Shown here piece by piece: positions 58,046-64,000 of a DNA stretch of 64,000 nucleotides. Source of the stretch: Roseinatronobacter domitianus (GTDB taxonomy: Bacteria > Pseudomonadota > Alphaproteobacteria > Rhodobacterales > Rhodobacteraceae); the NCBI RefSeq assembly GCF_023336755.1, contig NZ_JALZWP010000001.1, positions 327,959 through 391,958 of the forward strand. Reading direction: 5' to 3'. Below the pieces are notes generated by a model. It had not been told where the DNA came from, made no database searches, and saw nothing but the letters and a program-made list of their open reading frames with translations. Numbering within the stretch: position 1 is the stretch's first letter; every line of letters starts with the position of its first letter. The position numbers were made by a program, and so were the translations under genes.

Positions 58046-58800
58046 GTGTGGCGGGTCGTCATGTCGTTGTCACCGGCGGCGGCACCGGGGTGGGCCGCGC
58101 TTTGGCGTTGGGGTTTGCCCATGCGGGTGCCCGCGTGACCATCATGGGCCGGCGTGAAGCGCCCCTGCGCGAGGTCGCCCGCCAACACCGCGAGATTGGC
58201 TACGCGCTATGTGATGTGACCGACAGCGCTTCGGTAAGCGCGGCATTCACTCAGGCGCGCGGCCTGAATGGTGCGGTCACGGTCGCTGTGGCCAATGCGG
58301 GCGCGGCCGACAGCCTGCCGTTTTCGCGTGTTACACCCGACCATCTGCAAGCCATGCTGGCGGTCAATCTGGGGGGCGTGGTCAACACATGGCAAGCCGC
58401 GCTTGACGGCATGAAATCCGACGGCTGGGGGCGCTGCATCGCCATTGCCTCGACTGCGGGGTTGAAAGGCTATGCCTATGCCAGCGCCTATGCAGCGGCG
58501 AAACACGCCGTGGTGGGTCTGACCCGATCGCTCGCGCTGGAACTGGGGCAAAGCGGCTTAACGGCGAATGCAATCTGCCCCGGTTTTATTGAAACCCCAA
58601 TGCTGGAGCGGTCGATAGAAACCATCACCGCCAAGACTGGGATGAGCGAAACCAACGCCCGCGCCAGCCTGGTCGCTGCCAACCCGCAAAAGCGCTTTAT
58701 CCAGCCCGATGAAGTGGCCGGGGCGGCGCTGTGGCTGTGCTCTGACGCGGCGGCGTCGGTCAACGGGCATGCTCTGGCCCTGTCTGGGGGAGAGATATGA
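58042..58800 (+). CDS. Short-chain dehydrogenase in the aminobenzoyl-CoA operon
   Basis: The protein has 252 residues, a classical SDR with [20 protein letters not shown] and the catalytic Y-x3-K in [17 protein letters not shown]. It would oxidise the hydroxy intermediate in the beta-oxidation-like steps after dearomatisation. The start ATG overlaps the monooxygenase stop by four bases (ATGA), so it is translationally coupled. It resembles 3-oxoacyl reductases, so its direction of reaction rests on context. Confidence 0.85.
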   Translation: MSVAGRHVVVTGGGTGVGRALALGFAHAGARVTIMGRREAPLREVARQHREIGYALCDVTDSASVSAAFTQARGLNGAVTVAVANAGAADSLPFSRVTPDHLQAMLAVNLGGVVNTWQAALDGMKSDGWGRCIAIASTAGLKGYAYASAYAAAKHAVVGLTRSLALELGQSGLTANAICPGFIETPMLERSIETITAKTGMSETNARASLVAANPQKRFIQPDEVAGAALWLCSDAAASVNGHALALSGGEI

Positions 58801-59267
58801 GCCAGACCCGCCCGCATGCCGTTGAGTCGCTCTCGAAGGATCGCCTGCGCCTGTGGCTGCGGCTGCTGAAAGTGACCGGGCATGTCGAAGGCGAATTGCG
58901 CCGCCGCTTGCGCGCCGATCACGCGACCACCTTACCGCGTTTTGATGTTATGGCCGCCCTCGCGCGCCACCCCAAAGGTCTGCGGATGAGTGACCTGTCC
59001 GATTTCCTGCGCGTCTCGAACGGGAATGTCACGGGTATTGTCGACCGTCTGACCGAAGAAGGGCTGGCATTGCGCGTCGCCGTCGAAGGTGACCGGCGGG
59101 CGCAACTGGCGCGGCTGACGCCTGCGGGCGAGGCGGTTTTTGCAGAGCTTGCCGCCGCGCATGAGGCTTGGGTGAATGACCTTTTAGGCACGCTTGACGC
59201 GCCGATGATCGAGCAGGCGTTCGACCTGCTCACCCGGATAGAACCCCGCGAGACGGAGCGCCCATGA
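58797..59267 (+). CDS. MarR-family transcriptional regulator of the operon
   Basis: The protein has 156 residues with a winged helix at about 40-110 ([57 protein letters not shown]). It overlaps the SDR gene by four bases, and the next gene by four. A MarR repressor inside an aromatic-CoA operon usually binds an aryl-CoA ligand and releases its operator; the perfect inverted repeat at 55662-55699 is the likely target, which would make the operon self-controlled. Ligand inferred. Confidence 0.87.
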   Translation: MSQTRPHAVESLSKDRLRLWLRLLKVTGHVEGELRRRLRADHATTLPRFDVMAALARHPKGLRMSDLSDFLRVSNGNVTGIVDRLTEEGLALRVAVEGDRRAQLARLTPAGEAVFAELAAAHEAWVNDLLGTLDAPMIEQAFDLLTRIEPRETERP

Positions 59268-60058
59268 CCGACACGCCCGACCATTTCCTATGCGAGGTAA
59301 AGGACGGCATTGCCCGGCTGCGCCTGAACCGCCCCGACCGCAAGAACCCGCTAACCTTTGAAAGCTACGCCGAATTGCGCGATTGGTTCCGCAATTTGCC
59401 CTACCGCGATGATGTGCATGCTGTGGTGATCCTGCCCAATGGCGGGAATTTCAGTTCCGGCGGTGATGTGCATGACATTATAGGCCCGCTCACCCGCATG
59501 GGGATGAAAGACCTTTTGGCCTTCACCCGCATGACCGGTGATCTGGTCAAGGCCATGCTGGCCTGTCAAAAACCCATCATTGCCGGGGTCGATGGCGTTT
59601 GCGCCGGCGCGGGCGCGATCATGGCCATGGCAAGCGATCTGCGCATCGGCACGCCTGCCGCCAAAGTGGCGTTCCTGTTCAACCGCGTGGGGCTGGCGGG
59701 CTGCGATATGGGCGCGTGTGCCATGCTGCCGCGCCTGATCGGGCAGGGGCGCGCCGCCGAATTGCTGTATCTGGGGCGGTCAATGTCTGCCGAAGAAGGG
59801 CTGAATTGGGGCTTTTTCAACAGGTTGAGCGACGATCTTGAAGCCGATTGCATCGATTGGGCCGCGCGCATTGCCAGCGGTCCCACCTTTGCCAATGCCA
59901 TGACCAAGACGATGCTGGCCCAGGAATGGTCGATGTCTTTGGAGCAAGCGATTGAGTCGGAAGCGCAGGCGCAGGCGATCTGTATGCAGGGCAATGATTT
60001 CACCCGCGCCTATGAGGCCTTCGCCGCCAAGCGCAAACCCGTGTTCGAGGGGGATTGA
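59264..60058 (+). CDS. Enoyl-CoA hydratase/isomerase family protein
   Basis: The protein has 264 residues of the crotonase fold. [17 protein letters not shown] gives the first oxyanion [22 protein letters not shown] the second, and [18 protein letters not shown] the active-site region. It would hydrate or open the ring-derived enoyl-CoA. It overlaps MarR by four bases at the start and shares one base with the next start (TGATG). The acid at the usual catalytic glutamate place is not clear, as in several ring-cleaving homologs. Confidence 0.87.
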   Translation: MTDTPDHFLCEVKDGIARLRLNRPDRKNPLTFESYAELRDWFRNLPYRDDVHAVVILPNGGNFSSGGDVHDIIGPLTRMGMKDLLAFTRMTGDLVKAMLACQKPIIAGVDGVCAGAGAIMAMASDLRIGTPAAKVAFLFNRVGLAGCDMGACAMLPRLIGQGRAAELLYLGRSMSAEEGLNWGFFNRLSDDLEADCIDWAARIASGPTFANAMTKTMLAQEWSMSLEQAIESEAQAQAICMQGNDFTRAYEAFAAKRKPVFEGD

Positions 60059-61209
60059 TGGCGGATCAAACCTTCCTTGACTGGCCGTTTTTCGACCCGC
60101 ATCACCGCGAATTCGCCGCGCGGTTGGAGGCTTGGGCCAAGGGCGCGCTGGCGGGTATCGACCACGCCGATACCGACGCCGCGTGCCGCGCCTTGGTCAC
60201 TGCGCTGGGGCGGGACGGTTGGTTGCAGCACAGCGCGTCAGAGGATGGCACGCTGGACCTGCGCGCTCTGTGCCTGACGCGCGAGATACTGGCGCGCCAT
60301 GATGGCTTGGCCGATTTCGCCTTTGCCATGCAGGGGCTTGGCACCGGGGCGATCACGCTTTTCGGGACCGATGCGCAGAAATCCGAATGGCTACCGCGCA
60401 CCCGCGCGGGTGCGGCGATTGCGGCTTTCGCGCTGACCGAACCGGGGTCGGGGTCTGACGTTGCCAATGGCACGCTTTCGGCCATGCGCGACGGGGACGA
60501 CTATATCCTGAATGGCGAGAAGACATGGATCTCGAATGGCGGGATTGCCGATCTCTACACGCTGTTTGCGCGGACGGGGGAAGCACCGGGCGCGCGTGGC
60601 CTCTCGGCCTTTATCGTGACGCCCGACATGCCCGGATTTGCAGTGCTTGGGCGGATTGACACCATCGCCCCACACCCATTGGCGACCCTGCGGTTCAGCG
60701 ATTGCCGCGTGCCTGCCGGCGCCATGATCGGCGCGCCGGGGCAGGGGTTCAAGATAGCCATGTCGGTGCTGGACGTGTTCCGCACCACGGTTGCCGCTGC
60801 CGCGCTTGGCTTTGCCCGCCGCGCGCTGGATGAGGCATTGAGCCGCGTGACCACCCGCCATGTGCAAGGCGCGCCCTTGATCGAGCGGCAAATGGTGCAA
60901 GGTCACATTGCCGATATGGCGCTGGAGGCGGACGCAAGCGCGCTTCTGACCTACCGCGCGGCATGGACCAAGGACATGGGCGCGCCGCGTGTCACGCGCG
61001 AGGCGGCGATGGCCAAGCTATACGCAACCGAGGCCGCGCAAAAGATCATCGACCGCGCCGTGCAACTGCATGGCGGCGATGGGGTGCGCAGCGGGCAGAT
61101 GGTCGAGCGGCTATACCGCGAAATCCGGGCGCTGCGCATCTATGAGGGCGCAAGCGACGTGCAGCGTGTGATTATTGCCCGCCAAGCGGTGGAGGGGCAT
61201 CATGGCTGA
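60058..61209 (+). CDS. Acyl-CoA dehydrogenase in the aminobenzoyl-CoA operon
   Basis: The protein has 383 residues with three domains of the family: N-terminal helical, middle beta ([40 protein letters not shown]) and C-terminal helical ([33 protein letters not shown]). It takes two hydrogens from an acyl-CoA onto FAD. ATG at 60058 uses the TGATG overlap with the hydratase stop. Its place suits oxidation of the ring-opened chain. Confidence 0.88.
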   Translation: MADQTFLDWPFFDPHHREFAARLEAWAKGALAGIDHADTDAACRALVTALGRDGWLQHSASEDGTLDLRALCLTREILARHDGLADFAFAMQGLGTGAITLFGTDAQKSEWLPRTRAGAAIAAFALTEPGSGSDVANGTLSAMRDGDDYILNGEKTWISNGGIADLYTLFARTGEAPGARGLSAFIVTPDMPGFAVLGRIDTIAPHPLATLRFSDCRVPAGAMIGAPGQGFKIAMSVLDVFRTTVAAAALGFARRALDEALSRVTTRHVQGAPLIERQMVQGHIADMALEADASALLTYRAAWTKDMGAPRVTREAAMAKLYATEAAQKIIDRAVQLHGGDGVRSGQMVERLYREIRALRIYEGASDVQRVIIARQAVEGHHG

Positions 61210-62035
61210 CGCTTACAATCCCGCCCGCGAAGGGGCGCAAATGGCATTCGACGGGCGCATGTCCTATGCTGATTATCTTGGGCTGGACAAGGTTCTGTCG
61301 GCGCAAGCCCCCATCTCTGACGCGCATGACGAGATGTTGTTCATCATCCAGCACCAGACATCGGAATTGTGGATGAAGCTGATGCTGGCCGAGTTGGACG
61401 CTGCCCGCAAGGACTTGGCCGCCGACCGACTGGCCCCGGCGTTGAAGCTGTTGGCGCGGGTGGCACGGATCATGGAGCAGCTTAATTCCGCATGGGATGT
61501 TCTGCGCACCATGACGCCCTCGGACTACACCACGTTCCGGGAAAAACTGGGGCAATCGAGCGGCTTTCAGTCTTGGCAATACCGGATGATCGAATACCGG
61601 CTGGGCAACCGTAACCCGGCGATGATGCGCCCGCATGCCCATGTCCCCGCCGTGCATGCGGCGTTGCAAGCGGAGCTTGCGCAGCCGTGCCTATACCAGA
61701 CCGTGTTGGGGGTAGCCGTGCGGATGGGCCACGCGCTGCCCGATGCGGCCCTTGCGCCGCGCCAGACACCCGCGCCGTCCATTCCGGAAGTGCAGGCGCT
61801 TTGGGCGCAAGTCTACCGCGATCCTGCCGCGCATTGGGCGCTTTACGAATTGGCTGAGAAACTGGTCGATCTGGAAGATTACTTCCGCCGCTGGCGGTTC
61901 AACCATGTCACCACGGTTGAACGTGTCATCGGGCTGAAAACGGGCACCGGCGGGACCGGCGGGACAAGCTACCTGCGCCGGATGCTTGAGGTGGTGCTGT
62001 TTCCCGAATTGTGGAACGTGAGGACAGAGCTATGA
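61202..62035 (+). CDS. kynA: Tryptophan 2,3-dioxygenase
   Basis: The protein has 277 residues. It opens the indole ring of tryptophan with O2 and heme to give N-formylkynurenine. [19 protein letters not shown] near the start and [19 protein letters not shown] with the heme ligand H235, then [15 protein letters not shown], are the family signatures. It overlaps the acyl-CoA dehydrogenase by eight bases and the ligase by four. Its presence in an aminobenzoyl-CoA operon links it to anthranilate; kynB and kynU are not in the window. Confidence 0.94.
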   Translation: MADAYNPAREGAQMAFDGRMSYADYLGLDKVLSAQAPISDAHDEMLFIIQHQTSELWMKLMLAELDAARKDLAADRLAPALKLLARVARIMEQLNSAWDVLRTMTPSDYTTFREKLGQSSGFQSWQYRMIEYRLGNRNPAMMRPHAHVPAVHAALQAELAQPCLYQTVLGVAVRMGHALPDAALAPRQTPAPSIPEVQALWAQVYRDPAAHWALYELAEKLVDLEDYFRRWRFNHVTTVERVIGLKTGTGGTGGTSYLRRMLEVVLFPELWNVRTEL

Positions 62036-63675
62036 GCGATCTGCGTCCCTCTGCCCATCTGGACAGCTTTGCGCGCGATGCCTTGCCACCGTGCGACCAA
62101 TGGCCCGACCTGGTGCTGGACGGGTTCGACTACCCCGACCGGCTGAATGCCGCTGTCGAGCTGACCGATGCCATGGTCGCGCGCGGTTTTGGCGATCATA
62201 CCGCGCTGGTGGGCAACGGACGCCATCGCACCTACAAGGAATTGACCGACTGGACCAACCGCCTTGCGCATGTGCTGGTCGAGGATCTGGGCGTGAAACC
62301 CGGCAGCCGTGTGCTGATCCGCTCGGCCAACAACCCCGCGATGGTCGCCTGCTGGCTGGCCGCGACCAAGGCAGGCGCTGTGGTCGTCAACACCATGCCC
62401 ATGTTGCGCGCGGGCGAATTGGCCAAATATGTCGACAAGGCCGAGATTGAATTCGCGCTGTGCGACACGCGATTGATGGATGAGATGACCACCTGCGCTG
62501 CGCAAAGCCGGTTTTTGAAAACGGTGGTCGGGTTTGACGGCACCTCGAACCACGATGCCGAACTTGACCGCATGGCCTTGGAAAAGCCGGTGCGCTTTGC
62601 CGCTGTTGATACGGCGCAGGATGATGTGGCGCTGTTGGGGTTTACCTCTGGCTCTACCGGAGAGCCCAAGGCCACGATGCATTTTCACCGCGATATTCTG
62701 ATAATCGCGGATGCCTATGCGCAAGAGGTGTTGCAGGTCACGCCAGCGGATGTGTTCGTCGGATCGCCCCCTTTGGCGTTTACCTTCGGGCTGGGCGGCT
62801 TGGCGGTATTTCCGCTGCGGTTCGGGGCATCTGCGGTGCTGTTGGAAAACGCGTCGCCCCCGAACCTGATAGAGATCATCACCCGTTACCGCGCCACGAT
62901 CTGCTTTACCGCGCCCACCGCCTACCGCGTCATGCTGCGGGCGATGGCCGACGGGGCGGACCTGTCCAGCTTGCGCATTGCGGTGTCGGCAGGCGAAACC
63001 CTGCCTGCGCCGGTCTATGACGACTGGTTGCGCGCGACCGGCAAACCCATGCTGGACGGGATCGGCGCCACGGAAATGCTGCATATTTTCCTGTCGAACC
63101 GGCTGGACGACCACCGCCCGGCCTGCACTGGCAAGCCCGTGGACGGGTATGAGGCCCGCGTGGTGGATGACACGGGCGCGCCCGCGCCCCCCGGCACGAT
63201 GGGGCGGCTGGCGGTGCGCGGCCCGACCGGATGCCGCTACCTGAATGATGCGCGGCAGGGCAACTATGTGCAGGATGGCTGGAACATTACCGGCGATACA
63301 TTCGTGATGGATGAGGACGGCTATTTCCACTTCGCCGCGCGCAATGACGATATCATCCTGTCGGCAGGCTATAACATTGCCGGGCCAGAGGTCGAGGCCG
63401 CGCTGCTGGCCCATGCCGCCGTGGCCGAATGCGCCGTTATCAGCGCGCCGGACCCGGAGCGCGGCGCGGTGGTTGAAGCGCATGTCGTGCTGGCCGAGGG
63501 CCACAGCCCCGGCCCCGACATGGCCCGCGCGCTGCAAGAGCATGTCAAAGCCACGATCGCGCCCTTCAAATACCCGCGCAGCGTGGTGTTTGCCGATAGC
63601 CTGCCCAAAACGCCAACGGGCAAGATTCAACGCTTTCGCATTGCGCCTGTGCATGGCGCGACGATCAAGGATTGA
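62032..63675 (+). CDS. Aryl-CoA ligase, likely 2-aminobenzoate-CoA ligase
   Basis: The protein has 547 residues of the adenylate-forming family. The P-loop is GFTSGSTGEPKATMHFHRDI, the adenine motif GIGATEMLHIFLS, and the C-terminal lysine sits in KTPTGKIQRFRIA. The similarity in layout to benzoate-CoA ligase and the operon context suggest that it activates anthranilate to aminobenzoyl-CoA with ATP, giving the substrate of the first gene in the operon. It overlaps kynA by four bases (ATGA). Benzoate or salicylate as substrate is not excluded. Confidence 0.88.
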   Translation: MSDLRPSAHLDSFARDALPPCDQWPDLVLDGFDYPDRLNAAVELTDAMVARGFGDHTALVGNGRHRTYKELTDWTNRLAHVLVEDLGVKPGSRVLIRSANNPAMVACWLAATKAGAVVVNTMPMLRAGELAKYVDKAEIEFALCDTRLMDEMTTCAAQSRFLKTVVGFDGTSNHDAELDRMALEKPVRFAAVDTAQDDVALLGFTSGSTGEPKATMHFHRDILIIADAYAQEVLQVTPADVFVGSPPLAFTFGLGGLAVFPLRFGASAVLLENASPPNLIEIITRYRATICFTAPTAYRVMLRAMADGADLSSLRIAVSAGETLPAPVYDDWLRATGKPMLDGIGATEMLHIFLSNRLDDHRPACTGKPVDGYEARVVDDTGAPAPPGTMGRLAVRGPTGCRYLNDARQGNYVQDGWNITGDTFVMDEDGYFHFAARNDDIILSAGYNIAGPEVEAALLAHAAVAECAVISAPDPERGAVVEAHVVLAEGHSPGPDMARALQEHVKATIAPFKYPRSVVFADSLPKTPTGKIQRFRIAPVHGATIKD

Positions 63676-63729
63676 CCACCGCGCGGCATAAGCCGCAATC
63701 TGCACCAATCATAACAGGGAGACGAAAAA

Positions 63730-64000
63730 ATGAAAAAGCTGCTTCTGACAACCGCGCTCGCGGCCCTCGCCACAGGCGCACAGGCCGAAGTCAAGGTCGG
63801 CATGATTACCACGCTATCCGGCGGGGGCGCGGGTCTGGGCCTTGATGTGCGCGATGGGTTCCTGCTGGCTTTGGCGCAATCGGGCCGCGATGATATCGAA
63901 CTGGTGGTCGAGGATGACCAGCAAAAGCCCGATATCGCGGTTCAGGTCGCCGACAAGATGATCCAGTCCGAGCGTGTCGATGTGATGACCGGCATCATCT
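63730..64000 (+). CDS. ABC transporter substrate-binding protein, branched-chain amino acid type, cut by window end
   Basis: Ninety residues are visible from ATG at 63730, which follows AGGGAGACGAAAAA. A signal peptide (MKKLLLTTALAALATGAQA) leads to the mature start EVKVGMITTLSGGGAGLGLD, the Peripla_BP_6 (LivJ-like) pattern, and VVEDDQQKPDIAVQVADKMI. It starts 54 bases after the ligase and is very likely in the same operon, so it should bring in a pathway substrate such as anthranilate or a related aromatic acid. Ligand inferred. Confidence 0.88.
   Translation, partial: MKKLLLTTALAALATGAQAEVKVGMITTLSGGGAGLGLDVRDGFLLALAQSGRDDIELVVEDDQQKPDIAVQVADKMIQSERVDVMTGII

Overview
The window looks like chromosomal DNA of an alphaproteobacterium of the Rhodobacteraceae (Rhodobacter/Roseobacter group). 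Reasons: high GC by eye, an F1-only atpHAGDC operon with no F0 genes beside it, a pccR-pccB-pccA-methylmalonyl-CoA mutase neighbourhood with TTTGCAAA boxes as known for Rhodobacter, and many short lineage-typical proteins (DUF4174, DUF2189, Hint). I see no rRNA, tRNA, CRISPR array, insertion sequence or prophage. No intergenic stretch exceeds about 300 bases.

Layout. 1-5600: a gamma-glutamylcyclotransferase-like gene cut by the edge, then a tandem glycine riboswitch driving gcvT-gcvH-gcvP, then a LysM/BON protein. 5600-16800: the propionyl-CoA block, with regulator pccR, an MFS exporter, pccB, four small genes of unknown role (two are tandem micro-lipoproteins), pccA, a small membrane protein, DUF4174 and methylmalonyl-CoA mutase. 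16800-25600: mixed housekeeping, namely DoxX, GNAT, a TerB-J protein, Ppx/GppA, SerS, TfoX-C, a lytic transglycosylase, a DsrE-like protein and an orphan peptide-binding protein. 25600-29500: candidate small RNA, bdhA, patatin phospholipase, thiolase, HbpS-like protein. 29500-36500: DsbA-like protein, amidase, PBP1A, RF2. 35700-43700: tandem DUF2189 membrane proteins, a Hint protein, CysK, a large MscS channel, a rhomboid protease. 43700-54500: ClpA, GloB, a methyltransferase, atpHAGDC, TyrS. 54500-64000: AnmK, then a tightly overlapping operon for 2-aminobenzoyl-CoA (anthraniloyl-CoA) breakdown that also carries tryptophan 2,3-dioxygenase, ending in a cut-off ABC solute-binding gene.

Two metabolic themes stand out. 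Propionyl-CoA is handled by PccAB and mutase under PccR, and a PccR-type box also lies at the predicted promoter of the glycine-cleavage operon. Tryptophan is probably degraded through kynurenine and anthranilate (the middle steps are not in the window) into the aminobenzoyl-CoA route; a perfect 11-bp inverted repeat before that operon is the likely operator of its own MarR protein.

The most interesting unexplained signals are the PccR-type box at gcv, the orphan two-hairpin small RNA before bdhA, the duplicated micro-lipoproteins inside the pcc locus, a recurrent GAGTATTT..GCAAGATGA element at gene 3' ends, and a GACA-N3-TGTC dyad inside both promoters of the duplicated DUF2189 genes. All calls rest on reading the sequence; no database search was run.
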